Shown one piece after another: positions 46,501 through 58,485 of a stretch of DNA of 64,000 nucleotides. Source of the stretch: Nematostella vectensis (taxonomy: Eukaryota; Cnidaria; Anthozoa; Actiniaria; Edwardsiidae); the NCBI RefSeq assembly GCF_932526225.1, contig NC_064047.1, positions 10,894,494 through 10,958,493 on the forward strand, written 5' to 3'. Below the pieces are notes generated by a model that was not told the DNA's origin, did no database searches, and was given only the letters and a program-made list of their open reading frames with translations. How positions within the stretch are numbered: the stretch's first letter is position 1; the number at the start of each line of letters is the position of its first letter. Made by a program: the position numbers and the translations under genes.

Positions 46501-48674
46501 TGTATTCTAGGGACTGGGGTGTCCCGATATCTAATAGTTACTGAATTCTGTTGTTACTGTATTCTAGGGACAGGGAATGTCCTGATATCTAATAGTTACT
46601 GAATTCTGTTGTTACTGTATTCTAGGGACTGGGGTGTCCCGATATCTAATAGTTACTGAATTCTGTTGTTACTGTATTCTAGGGACTGGGGTGTCCCGAT
46701 ATCTAATAGTTACTGAATTCTGTTGTTACTGTATTCTAGGGACTGGGGTGTCCCGATATCTAATAGTTACTGAATTCTGTTGTTACTGTATTCTAGGGAC
46801 TGGGGTGTCCCGATATCTAATAGTTACTGAATTCTGTTGTTACTGTATTCTAGGGACAGGGAATGTCCTGATATCTAATAGTTACTGAATTCTGTTGTTA
46901 CTGTATTCTAGGGACTGGGGTGTCCCGATATCTAATAGTTACTGAATTCTGTTGTTACTGTATTCTAGGGACTGGGGTGTCCCGATATCTAATAGTTACT
47001 GAATTCTGTTGTTACTGTATTCTAGGGACTGGGGTGTCCCGATATCTAATAGTTACTGAATTCTGTTGTTACTGTATTCTAGGGACTGGGGTGTCCCGAT
47101 ATCTAATAGTTACTGAATTCTGTTGTTACTGTATTCTAGGGACAGGGAATGTCCTGATATCTAATAGTTACTGAATTCTGTTGTATTCTAGGGACTGGGG
47201 TGTCCCGATATCTAATAGTTACTGAATTCTGTTGTTACTGTATTCTAGGGACTGGGGTGTCCCGATATCTAATAGTTACTGAATTCTGTTGTTACTGTAT
47301 TCTAGGGACTGGGGTGTCCTGATATCTAATAGTTACTGAATTCTGTTGTTACTGTATTCTAGGGACTGGGGTGTCCCGATATCTAATAGTTACTGAATTC
47401 TGTTGTTACTGTATTCTAGGGACTGGGGTGTCCTGATATCTAATAGTTACTGAATTCTGTTGTTACTGTATTCTAGGGACTGGGGTGTCCCGATATCTAA
47501 TAGTTACTGAATTCTGTTGTTACTGTATTCTAGGGACTGGGGTGTCCCGATATCTAATAGTTACTGAATTCTGTTGTTACTGTATTCTAGGGACTGGGGT
47601 GTCCCGATATCTAATAGTTACTGAATTCTGTTGTTACTGTATTCTAGGGACTGGGGTGTCCCGATATCTAATAGTTACTGAATTCTGTTGTTACTGTATT
47701 CTAGGGACTGGGGTGTCCCGATATCTAATAGTTACTGAATTCTGTTGTTACTGTATTCTAGGGACTGGGGTGTCCCGATATCTAATAGTTACTGAATTCT
47801 GTTGTTACTGTATTCTAGGGACTGGGGTGTCCCGATATCTAATAGTTACTGAATTCTGTTGTTACTGTATTCTAGGGACTGGGGTGTCCCGATATCTAAT
47901 AGTTACTGAATTCTGTTGTTACTGTATTCTAGGGACAGGGGATGTTCCCACCCTCTGGTGGCTTTGGCACTCAGCCATTCCAAAGAGCCAGTCCACAGCC
48001 ACAAATGCCGTCAGACCCATTCGGTCCAATCCCAGGATCACAGGTCAGTAGAAAGAAAACATGCTCTGGAGTCTATTGCACTCTTCTGTAGATGGTTTAT
48101 TAGTGTTATGACAGGGTTATAGTGAGCTCTTTTTGGGTTTTCTCTTGAGGTCTTCCCACAAACAAACAAATGGTTTCAGTCCTGACTTTGTTCTGTGGTC
48201 AGGCAAAGTCTAATACTGTCTGAGGCCCTTTCAATGCTTCCTAGTTGTATCCTTGCAATACAGCGTACCAGCTGCAATGAAATTGATAAGCTTTCCAGAG
48301 TTATTGAACTATTTATTTTAATAATGAAAACTATAAGAAACATTAAAAAGAAACGAGAAAAGTTACAAAATTATTTGAGCGATCAGTTCAGCCGGTCAGC
48401 TTTATTGCCTATTAACTAACCAGGCGGAGGATGAAGCCATGGCTGACAACAGAACAATAAAACTGGCTCCCTAGCTTCCTCTTTAGATATAAAGTTGTGG
48501 CAAAATAGCTCCTAGCACTCGTACATAATGTTTCTCCATGTATAAGATTGTTTGTTGTGTTTGATTTATCCATGTACTAGTACTCTTGTCTGGCCTTCAA
48601 GGAACCCAACTCTCAGCACTAGGTTCATCCATAATTTAAATGTATTTATTTTATTTTTCCAGGCAAGATTCTAG
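34577..48674 (+). CDS. PICALM: AP180/CALM-family clathrin assembly protein, 16 exons, 657 aa
   Basis: Clathrin adaptor: the ANTH domain binds PtdIns(4,5)P2 and SNAREs, and the disordered tail recruits clathrin and AP2 at endocytic sites. Exons: 34577-34697, 34796-34938, 39256-39331, 39915-40017, 40699-40738, 41030-41086, 41302-41361, 41590-41641, 42242-42390, 42458-42537, 42762-42912, 43306-43645, 43902-44135, 44332-44576, 47933-48043, 48663-48674. All GT-AG phases close; total 1,974 nt. Residues 1-41 hold the lipid site (K25, GPKRKH at 33-38); [32 protein letters not shown] and [16 protein letters not shown] are ANTH helices. The tail has DDLL, NPFG and [10 protein letters not shown]. The last exon adds only ARF; reading on past 48043 instead gives a stop near 48090 and an AATAAA at 48456. 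A later AATAAA is at 49888. The N-terminus matches the family start. Confidence 0.95.
35872..36155. repeat. 142-bp direct tandem duplication in AP180 intron 2
   Basis: CATTTTGACTGAAACTTGTC and the following 140 bp occur twice, back to back, and are essentially identical. This suggests a recent duplication. It is intronic. Confidence 0.9.
36360..36467 (+). other. Possible alternative exon in AP180 intron 2
   Basis: After a pyrimidine-rich tract and CAG acceptor (ends 36359) there is an open stretch in phase 0 with exon 2, reading [20 protein letters not shown] and then [15 protein letters not shown] to a TGA at 36465. If spliced it would end the ANTH domain after about 123 residues. It may be a poison or alternative terminal exon, part of another small gene, or chance. 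It is uncertain. Confidence 0.3.
38481..38541. repeat. Palindromic foldback sequence
   Basis: GTGAATATTGCATAATAATC and its near-complement GATTATTAAAAGCAATATTC surround a short CCTCGACTTCGACTTGG centre. It is a strong hairpin in AP180 intron 2. Confidence 0.75.
39350..39630. repeat. CAT/CCA-rich microsatellite
   Basis: ATC/ACC trinucleotide-rich tract with repeated TCATCATCACCACCCAAA and CTATGATTGTCATCA words, starting just after the donor of AP180 exon 3. The ORFs in it are artefacts of the period. Confidence 0.8.
42939..43170 (+). mobile_element. Possible tRNA-derived SINE
   Basis: Starts TGGCGTGATAGCCCAGTGGT (A-box-like) followed about 35-50 bp later by GGGTCTAAACCC (weak B-box-like). 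It lies in an AP180 intron, and no second copy was noticed in this window. Low certainty. Confidence 0.3.
44558..45765 (+). repeat. 54-bp tandem array copied from the AP180 exon-14 splice donor
   Basis: About 21 copies start at the true junction CACAACCAATG|GTATGTGTAC (44576/44577). Each unit carries ACCAGTGTCACAACCAATG (the last 19 exon bases) followed by GTATGTGTACCACTACCTTG. Because 54 is a multiple of three, long ORFs run through the array on both strands (461 and 395 codons); they are by-products. Copies differ at a few positions (TTCTACAAG, TTGAGCAG, GTATATG). Confidence 0.97.
45766..47945 (+). repeat. 57-bp tandem array copied from the AP180 exon-15 splice acceptor
   Basis: About 38 copies end at the true acceptor ACTGTATTCTAG|GGACAGGGGATG (47932/47933). 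Each unit holds TTCTGTTGTTACTGTATTCT plus AG and then GGACTGGGGTGTCCC or GGACAGGGAATGTCC, a decayed copy of the first 15 or so exon bases, then GATATCTAATAGTTACTGAA. The copies are very homogeneous, which suggests recent expansion or conversion. One unit near 47,176 is shortened. Confidence 0.97.
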
Positions 48675-51223
48675 TGTACAAATAATCCTGTCAATTCAAG
48701 TCATATTACAGCATGCCAAGTGACTCTGCAATAAGCCACTCCATGGTAGGGCAGGACTACAGTCTAACATTGGGTAGTTTTGACAAAGCCAGAATATTTT
48801 ATCTACCAGGATTTTGTACTCCAGAAGATCTTGTAAGCAGGTACTTGGCAAAGGTCCACACTTGAACGTCAAGATCCCTCTTATGAGGGCTAGGGTAGAG
48901 CAATGTGATGACAACTTGGGCATGAGTGAAAAACAAATCCCTTATGCCAATGCCAAGTTCACTATGGTATTTTTTTTAAAAACATTCGCAAACGTGAACA
49001 CCAAAGGCATGCGTGCTCCTTTATCAAGTTATGTTTTTTGTGTCATCTGTGGTAGCACATAGTCCTTAAGCATGTAGGCAGTGTCAGAGGTAAGGGTGGA
49101 GTTGTGCCTTAGGTGGTTGTTTTGTGGTTTTGACGTTGGATATCAACATAAGACATACTGTTGGTCATACATACTTGAGGGGGGAGGGGAGGGGGACTTT
49201 GCATACAAATACTTTTCCATTCTAACCTTGATCCTCTATCAAAATATGATGTTCCATCTAGACAGTCTATATTCAACGTTAGTAACCACAAAAAACCAAA
49301 GTGTTAGAATTATTGTTAGACTCACACTCTATGGAAAAGGGGTGGAACTGAGTCAATTTAGCACTTTTACACCAAGTGGTTGCTTTGCCAGGAGGGATGA
49401 AAAAAAAACACTCAAAAGAAAATAATTGTCTGTTTGGATTTGTGACTCCAGAAATGTTAAAAAAATCTCACCACTCTTTCCATTAAAATGATAATTTCAT
49501 AATGTTATGTACAAACTACATATAAGATACTCCATGAAAATAGTCCTACAGTAGACTCCTTTAATGACATTTACTCATTATGAGGTCTTACTGTATTAAT
49601 GGTGTTCTTAATATTTACTTGGTCTTCCTTCAGACACAGACATAGCTGTCAACTTACCCGTATTTGGCGGGTGTACTAAGATTTTGGACCTCATCATAAG
49701 CCAATTTTTTTGTGAGAATGTTCATGCATTCTCAGTATGCACCAGCATTGGCTCTCTTGGTTTTTTTTTTTTTTTCACATATTTACTGTATTTCACCCAA
49801 TGTCACAAGATTTCTGTCCAATTTGGGTTGACATCTATGTAGTACCGGAGGACTAAATAAGACGTTAACAATAATTTACAAATGCACAATAAAGTCATTC
49901 TTGTTTTCCAAGTTTGCAAGCTTTTTTTAGGACCCTGAGCCTCCCCAATCCCAGTAGTCTATAATTTGTGACTATAATTTTAATTTGATATTTTTTTACA
50001 GTTGTGACCATGTTTGTTCTTTTGGGTGTGTCCTTTTAAACCATATTGCATATGGCTTTGTTGTGCTTTGATTATATTGATGTTGTTAGCAGTTCAAGGC
50101 TAGCAGTTGAAGGAAACTGGTTTTCCCAATACTGTTGATAAATAGTTGTTGCTGTTTCAATATCCATATTTGTCATCGCATGGTGTCTGTCCATTTCCCA
50201 ACCAGTTGTATAATAACACAATTAATTGCGCAAAGTACAATTCATCCTTATTAATTAGTATCAATCAGTAATTATTGGTCAAACAAACTAAAAGCTGCAT
50301 AGTATAAATGTGCAACGTTTGTTACTTCTTGTAGTAAATACACTGGATTAAAAATTAAAATACAAAATGTCCTTTTATTGGTGTACCTAACATTCAGAGT
50401 AATCCCAGGCATTCTTACATGGGTTTCCTGTGGTTACAACGAGTTATGGTGCCACAGGGTAACCATCTCTTACTGTGGATAAGCTTGTTATAGATCCCAC
50501 ACTGCCTCATTGTTCATCCCTGAGCACAGGAAACCCACTAAGAAGACCTGGTACTAGGCTTTTTGACCTTGATTTCCTACCAAAATTATGAACATTTTCC
50601 AATAGTGTATATTGCTTCCAGTAACCAAACTCGAAATTAAAAAAAAAAAAATATGAAAATGGGTGAGCAGTTTAAAAAAAGACTCAAAACATTGGTAGTT
50701 TTTGTTAACTCTGAACATGACAGACGCATTCTAAAATGATCATTTTCATAAAGCTTGGGCAAAACTGTAAATGAATAAAACTGTCAAAAATTTGTCAGGC
50801 AAAGATCCCATCCCCAAGCTATTGCATCCAGATTTGGCAGTTTTACTTAAAATTGTTGGAAACAAAAGCTTAGATAATGGCCACATATACATACGTCATG
50901 TGAAAAATCAAAACTACAGTAGGTACTGCAGTAGAAAAATAAAAAAACTTGTGTATAGTTGATCAGTGTGAATAACAGAGACAATTGTTTTTAATAACAA
51001 AATAAAATAATAACATGATCACATCTTGTACGAGTGGTTATTTTCTTAAGAGTTGTTCTACTCATTTAGCACAGCTCCTTTAAACCGTGTAAGTAAATGC
51101 TCTGAATGGCCCAGTCACCACAAAGAGGGGCAGGCTATGCTTATTGTGACTGGGCTGTATTTTAGTTGCAGGAGGAGGGGGTGTTTTTAAGGCTACCCAT
51201 TCAAAGTGAAGCTGAAGATTTAT

Positions 51224-51625
51224 TTTTATTGGATCCTTAACAGCTTGTTAAGACCATGATTTCTTATTGGACCCAAACAGCTTGTTAAGACCATGATTTC
51301 TTATTGGACCCATAACAGCTTGTTAAGACCATGATTTCTTATTGGACCCAAACAGCTTGTTAAGACCATGATTTCTTATTGGACCCAAACAGCTTGTTAG
51401 AAAATGATTTCTTTATTGGACCCATAACAGCTTGTTTAGACCATTATTTCTTATTGGACCCATAACAGCTTGTTTAGACCATGATTTCTTATTGGACCAA
51501 TAACCAGCTTGTTGAGACCAAGATTTCTTATTGGACCAATTACCAGCTTGTTGAGACCAAGATTTCTTATTGGACCCAGAACACTTGTTAAGACCATGAT
51601 TTCTAATTGGATTCATAACAGCTCA
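51224..51625. repeat. ~37-bp tandem repeat
   Basis: About ten copies of a unit built on TTATTGGACCCAAACAGCTT then GTTAAGACCATGATTTC. No exon junction is seen in or beside it, unlike the AP180 intron arrays. Confidence 0.9.
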
Positions 51626-52604
51626 TTAAGAGCTGATGATTGATGATTAGGGGAACAAAGAAACCCATGTTTCTTTATTCAACGGCGGGTGAGCAGGGTG
51701 CACATCATGGACCCCCCCTCATGATCTGGAAAAAGTGTCTTTTCGTGGAAGGCTTGTCAAATGCTATCAATTTTTCATGTGATACCTCTGATTGTGCATC
51801 CCCTCCCCATAGCTGTCAAATTAGGTTGGTGTCACAAGATTTTGGACCTCATCACTCCTTATTTTGAGAGAATGTTTAAACTTTTTCTGTATCTGCGTGT
51901 TCAACCACATTGGCTTTTTTCACTTATTTACTATATTTTACTCTATTGCACAAGATTTCTGTCTATGTTGGGGTGACAGCTATGTCACCCAGCCAATCCT
52001 GGGTACGGCCTGTTCAAAATTAGACTAAGAGTGCATTGCAAAAAAAAATAGGGTCACTTGTTTTAAAGATATGTTTTGTTGCACATGCATAACTTGCCAT
52101 CATTACCGTGTAATCCTTTATTGTTTGATTTTCACAGTCACAAATTTCAAATTTTACTATGAAAAGTAGAAAATGTCTTAAACTGTAGAGGCTCTATTGT
52201 TGAAAAACTTGATCATGATTGGCTCGTTTGCATGGAAATTTGTTTGTTGGTGGTTTGAGTATTTTCATTGTAATCTGAGTATCAGCCCTTTGTTCCCTAT
52301 GTAGTTTAAACTCTTTGTCTGACCTTCCCCCCTCCCTCTAGTCCTTGGGTGGGGGGTTGGCAAATAAGAAAATAAACATATGCACACAGAGAAATAGGAA
52401 GCAGATGACAACATCGAAGTTTGGTTCTGAATATTATTCATTTACAATATTTACATTCATTAAATTGTGATAGCACAATCCTTATGTACAACTTTGCAGA
52501 CCCAACTCATTTAATGCTCTGACAACAGTAAACAGATGACCAGCTTAATTTGTGTGAAATGAGGGGTGCTCAAGTACTAGATCAGAGTTTCCATATAGGT
52601 AATA

Positions 52605-52815
52605 GGGTGATTTAGATGCTGGCAAGAGGACGTCGCCTCGCATACGTTTGTTTGTGCCTGTACACTTTTCTTGCCAGCACCGTGTCCTGTTCAAGACAGC
52701 ATTTTATTATTTTTCATGTCCTCGTCAGGACAGGACCAAAAAATCACCATGCACACTCAATAGAATGTGTGCAAGGCAGCGTCCTCTTGCTGGTATTGTG
52801 TATTTAAATCACCCT
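52605..52815. mobile_element. ~210-bp foldback element
   Basis: GGGTGATTTAGATGCTGGCA plus AGAGGACG at the left is mirrored by CGTCCTCTTGCTGGTATTGT and AAATCACCC at the right. Its interior has a further inverted pair around GTCCTG. The 63-codon ORF spanning it is probably accidental. Confidence 0.7.
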
Positions 52816-53694
52816 TAAACTGTAATCACATTTTATGTAATTTTAAATCACCCAGATTATTTGTAAATTGAGCAGGTTGCCTTTACACTGTTTTATGTGT
52901 TCAGTCATGCACCGTGCTTCTAAATGCAGATTTTCTAGCTGTTTCTGAAAGCATAACATGCTTCTACTTTTTAACATCTTGGCACAGAAGATAACCAGTA
53001 CATTTAGTATTGCTGGAAATCAGCTTCAAATGTCAAGTCGGATGACAAAATGGTGGCTGGCAGAGGCTGTTCAAAGGGCCTTTAAAAAAAATCAAATTTT
53101 AAAAATGACACTATCACAATAGACCATATGAGATCCATCGTTCCAAGCTGAAACTTTTAACTTTTCATTTAAAAATGAATCAATGACTTAAATATTACTG
53201 CCGGCACTATTGGCACATCACAGGGCAAGCTAAGTCATCAGCTAAAATAAGGAGTTCGTTTTGACAACGACAAAATCACCTAAATTAACACAAATTCAAA
53301 ATCTTTGGTATTTAAACACACTGAATATGTAGTAGTTTTATTTAAATTTTCTAATTATAATAAATAATCTATCATTGTTTTGGGCAGTACAGTATATACA
53401 TATCATCAGTAAAAATTCTAATTTGTGTGTCAACATACAGAAAAGTCAGTCTATTAAGCAAAAAAGTCAAACTCAACATTTCTTAGAATACTGTATGTAT
53501 GTCCAGGAAATGTCCAAGGCAAGTAAAGAGATTAACAGGCGACAGAAAACTCAGGAGGGACTCAGAACCCTGGTTTTCACATCGCCCTTACCCTGTGTTC
53601 CAAGTAGAGGTTGTAGATGTTAGTTGTAGATTATTTATAGGCCTGTAATGTACAGTATTAGCTATATAAGGCACATACTATCCACCAGCCAGTA

Positions 53695-56649
53695 CTAGCT
53701 ACCGAAGAAGTCATCACCCTCCCATGAGTGGGCGTTGTCCTCCTGGTTTTGCCCCATACCAGGCGTGAACTGGCCCAAGCCACTGGAGCGTAGGTGTGCT
53801 TGGTGAAGATTGTGCGCCTTTTTGGTCCTTGCAGACATTTCACGGCTGGCTATTTGAGGAGCTAATGAGATAATGTAACACTATGTGAGACGATGTCTTT
53901 TTTGACACATTTCTAGAATAAAAACCCCCTGCCCAATAAGACCTTCGGTATCCTCAGATAATGCTAAATTTAGATCTGCTTAGGGAAGGATCATCATTAT
54001 TGAGGCGGGGGGAGGAGGGGGGGGGGTTAATTTTTTTTTGCTTTTGGCCATCCCCCAATGTGAAGCACAAAAATGGTGACCCTCCCCAAAAAAGGCAACC
54101 AAATTTAATGGCCCTCCCCCAGAACAAACAATGCTAGAAAAATGTATTGGTTACTTTATTGAAATAATACTCTAGTCATGATTTGCTCAACGTTCGGCAA
54201 GTTTTTCCAAGAGCACCAGTAGATTATTTAACCTGTATGAGCACTCTTTACGGTGCTTGTACTTTACAAACAAAGAAAGGGGATTAGGCACTTTGCCAAG
54301 AAAAAATATGGTTTATATTTTGTTAACCGGAACAAGGCTAAATGTGGGGGATGGGCAAACAGACACCACCCCCCTCCCTTCCTTGCACACCAAATTATTG
54401 TGCGCGTGAGGCAACAACGATTTTCAGCGCAAGCCAATTGAAAGTCAAGAAAGTGCAAGCAGAAGGCAAATCGCATTCAATTCTCATTTCTCTATTTTGT
54501 GGGGGTCTAGGGTTCTCCCCAGAAAATTTTAAAATTCCAGACTTAAAGGATGTCAGAAATTGATCTGAATACCTGTTCAAAAAATAAGACCCTCCCCTAA
54601 ACCATGTATTTATGGTTATATTTTTAAAAATGATTTTAGTTCCAAATATCCTAAATGGAACAAGAACAGTAGTGCCAATAAACTTTAATACCAACAAATG
54701 TTAAGATTTCACCTACCTCCAGGCATGTGCAGCTTGCTGTTCAACTTGTTTTTGGCCAACACGATGTTGTTACTCCCCTCTAAAGGATCCCCAAACACAT
54801 CCCGTAATGGTGACACAGTGTCGCCACCTCCACCAAACGAGTCAGAGTAAGAATAGCTTGATCTATTCACACTCCACGTTTTCGTATCTGGAAGAAAAAT
54901 GGTGAACTACTATTAGAAAACAGAAAGGATAGCCAAATGGCAATTTATTGGCATGAGCTGATTGTAATTAGCTTAAAAGGGCCAAATTATTTGATAAACA
55001 GGGAAAACCTGTATATCAAATTCTGTCATTTTTACCTATAGTTAACTAAACCATCGTCTAACTCAAGTTTTTTTTCTACTCAATATTTTTGGCACTAAAT
55101 TACTATTTACAGAGCAATATTCAGCTTTACAGGCGGCTGTTTCATTAAAATTAATATATTTTTTTCGTTCATTTTCTGGATTATCAAATTTTCAAATGAC
55201 TAGAGTGAAGTGAAGTAGGTGAAAATGGCTAAATGACAGCGACTACTATTCAAGTTTCATATTATAGTATATCCACTATTTTTCCTGTTTAGGTAGCTCA
55301 TTAAAAAATGTCAGCAACATATTAAATAACTAATATTCATCAAACAGACGACGGTAGGCAAAAAGTCATAATTTATTCATAACGGGCAATTTCCATGGTA
55401 TATGGACTGACCAGTGATGGTACGCGAGCGTAATTTAAACACCTTGGAATCAAATTACAATACGCACAGTGAAATATAAACAATGGCGAAAAAGAAATAA
55501 AGTTTATTATATCAACGACAAAATAAGTCGTCACCGTGACAGATATTTTTAATATAGACAGTTTTCACAAAGCTACTATAAGTCTTTATTTACTTTGCTC
55601 GAATACCTCAGTTACTAATACACATTAAGTCCCAAGAGACTACGAAACATTCACTTGTAATCCGCACTAAAACAAGGGGAATAAGAGTTGACTGGTTTAA
55701 TAATTACGCTAATAAGTCAAATAAGTTTAATTTCTATATTTTTACAGGGTTTTGGATGTCAAATGGTGTTTGTAAATCGACTTGAAAAGATAAAATGAAA
55801 AGATAAAATCCAACTATCGAGTGTGCGTACCTGAATATTGTGTTGAGTGGTTTATAAAATCATCCGTCTTTTGTCGCTTTGATAACGAAGAACTCTCGAG
55901 TTCTCCATTGCCTTGCAATAATAAACCATAAAACGTTAGCAACCACACATCTAGTAATAACTTCGTCTCGTTTTTTAGACTAATGATCGTAAACCAAACG
56001 CGAAGGACAATGTTCTCTGTTCAAATTTCCACGAACAATTTCACAACTTTCACAGCAGCCATAACAACAGAGATTATTATAAACGCGATGAACAATATAA
56101 CAAGCAACCATAAACCGCAAAGACTCTCCATAGTAGCATATCATAACCTGTTGTGGGATAGTTTACCTGGGAATCCGCCGTGTCGAGAATAAAATGATTT
56201 ATTGTTCGCCTTCAATGCTGTGCCGTTTTTCACTGAGTTGCTAACTTGAACGTTCTTCCGAATCGACCAGACGTTATCGAGGTCAAACCCTGTGATAAAC
56301 CCAAAACAAAATGCATTAGTCACGATACAGTATCATACTTCCACTCATAAACCCTTTCACTAAGCCCTTACCCGGCGAATTATTAGCCCTTTTATTGTTT
56401 TTATGTCCGCTTTTCGGTTTGATTAGGTCGGAGTTGTCTGGATTTTCTGACCCCCAGGGGTCGGACCTGTGTTTCGTTCCTCTGTACAAAAACTTCTTCG
56501 AATTACTACCTGAAAATAAACAGACATGTACAAAAACACCTTAAGAACATGTCTTAACAGAGACGAGGTTCAAATTTTGTGTTTTTACCGTCGTATTTGT
56601 CGTTGCCGTACGGGTTGGGATGACCACAGCCATCTTTCTGTGGTTCCAT
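53695..56649 (-). CDS. Unrecognised 242-aa protein, six exons
   Basis: Complete minus-strand gene: exons 56589-56649 (ATG at 56649), 56372-56509, 56167-56289, 55831-55911, 54717-54887 and 53695-53849 (TAG). Sum 729 nt. All five introns are phase 1 with GT-AG ends. The product is hydrophilic, without signal peptide or membrane segment, and low in recognisable folds: N-terminus MEPQKDGCGHPNPYGNDKYD, a Lys/Asn-rich segment (KPKSGHKNNKRANNSP), KRQKTDDF, SYSYSDSFGGGGDTVSPLRD, a more conserved-looking stretch DVFGDPLEGSNNIVLAKNKL, and an acidic/aromatic end SWEGDDFFGS. This suggests a disordered, perhaps nuclear, adaptor. I do not recognise the family. It lies tail to tail with AP180, about 5 kb apart. 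Confidence 0.8.
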
Positions 56650-57429
56650 TTTGGGACTAGTCTCCAGGACCGCTCGACTAATGCTTAGTAAACACGGCGA
56701 TCGGCCTACCTCCTTCTCTTTTTCGCTCATCCGAGTCAGGTTGTTTGCACAAAAAAAGAGTTTTCGTAAGTTTATATTCTGGCACAAAAATACTTTAGTA
56801 AAACATTGAAAAAGGCTTAAGAGAACTGGATTTTTAAAAACTTCAAAAATATAGTATAGCGAAAACTTGAGCGTTAATTTACATACAAAGTACACACAAA
56901 GCCTTTGGGTGAAATATTAGTGAGTTTATGGATACAGCTTGGTTTATAGTCCTCCTATTCGTCATAATTATTGGGAGGTTGCCCTCGATCCAGACAGACA
57001 GACAGACAGACAGACGGACGGATTAATTAGAGTGCCGTGAACAAAGATGTACATAGTCCATTATTCTCTAATATTTATAAGTAACATTATCTAATTAAAA
57101 AGCAGTCATAAATGTATTTAGCTACAATTCTGTGGTGTTTTTTGGGGGGCTATTAAATCTGTAAAGTTTGGGAAATGTCAGGAGAACATTCGTATGATTC
57201 ACTCTCCTACTCCTTTTCTTCTGGAAGTGTCTATTTAGTTGTTGGGAAAGAGTATTTCTAAGATCCACACCACTGTATCTATGACTCCTCACCCTCACCC
57301 CCCCCCCCCCCCCCCCCCATCCCACACACACACACCCACAAAGGAGATAAGTTCCGGCAACATCTTTTCATGCGCCATTTATCTTTACCACACACAGGAA
57401 TGTGTTTGGCTTAATATGCATGGGAGTAA

Positions 57430-57552
57430 TAAAACAACATTTCTTCTGAAAAAGAGAAACGCCCCACAATGTTACAACATCTCTTTTGAAAGAGAAACGC
57501 CCCACAATGTTACAACATTTCTTCTGAAAGAGAAACGCCCCACAATGTTCAA
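57430..57552. repeat. Three-copy ~36-bp tandem repeat
   Basis: ACATTTCTTCTGAAAGAG, AAACGCCCCACAATGTT and slight variants repeat three times. It lies outside any recognised gene. Confidence 0.85.
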
Positions 57553-58303
57553 CCCTTCTTTATCTATAGCACCTATTCATGGTAACTAGGTCTTTTGGGC
57601 AACATTACATCGACAAGCACATGTACATGTACCTAGAAACGTCTAGAATCAAACCTGAGTCGCATTCCTTATCAAACACAGGGCTGTCTTCCCTATCGCG
57701 CCGTGCTATGTGAGTGGTGTGCCGGTGGAACTATGCCACCAGGCATCAGTTTTAAAGATTCCTGCTCACCATGTGCAAGGGCTCGTCACAACACGGACCA
57801 CTTTCTGCATAATCGAAATGGAGTTGCAGTTCCTTTGCAACATTCATTCTAAAATTACCCACCTTCCTGGCCGCTATTCAAAAATCACGTTCTTCTTGCT
57901 CCAATTTTAGATTTAAATGATTTTTACTGTTTGCCCAATTCCAATTTCCCTGTCTAAAATAATTGTTTGACCCTTTACTAGATGGCTAGTTTGACCGCAC
58001 GTCGTCTTCTTATATTAAAAAACGGGCCATAATGGGCACAGCCACGCACCTACTGCTCATTAACATATAATCCTGGTCATAGGCGTTACGGCATGTGAAA
58101 CACAATAACAAAAGTGTCTCACTAGGACTCTTTTAATCACTTTCTAATGTAGATCCTGCCGTGAAAGCAGGAATTGATTTCCGTAGAAGTGTTGTACCCA
58201 CAATTTTTTATCCCCCTCACCCCCCCCCCCCCCCTCTTGAAGGGTGTGTCTTGTATTGCTAAAGCCCCTTTGGATTACAGGAGTTGTTCAAGTGACTTTT
58301 TGG

Positions 58304-58485
58304 GGTGACACACAAGGGCGCTCTCAGGATTTTAGCGGCAAAATATCAGTATCATAAAGTAACTTACTTAATGATAGAAAGGATTTATTTTTATTCATGA
58401 ATTTCGTCGCTATCTGGCGTGACGGGCGTAGTCATTTCTGTGTTTATTTTCGCCTGAATTTGCCACCCAAAATGTCTCGTGATCT
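58304..58485. mobile_element. Short dispersed element, family K copy 1
   Basis: Shares GCGGCAAAATA, TTTTTATTCA, GAATTTGCCACCCA and GTGATCTCT(G/T)AG(A/C)GCAAGTC, in the same order, with 63,698-63,895. About 180 bp with no ORF. Confidence 0.6.

Larger units (their letters stand above)
48675..53694. other. AP180 3' flank and intergenic DNA
   Basis: No further gene is recognised. It contains a candidate AP180 poly(A) signal (AATAAA at 49888), a 37-bp tandem repeat (51,224-51,625) and a foldback element (52,605-52,815). Short ORFs here have no splice context or recognisable domain. Confidence 0.5.

Noticed and set aside
45766-47945. CRISPR-like array of regular repeats
   Set aside because: There are no unique spacers: the whole 57-bp unit repeats, and it is the AP180 splice acceptor in an animal gene.
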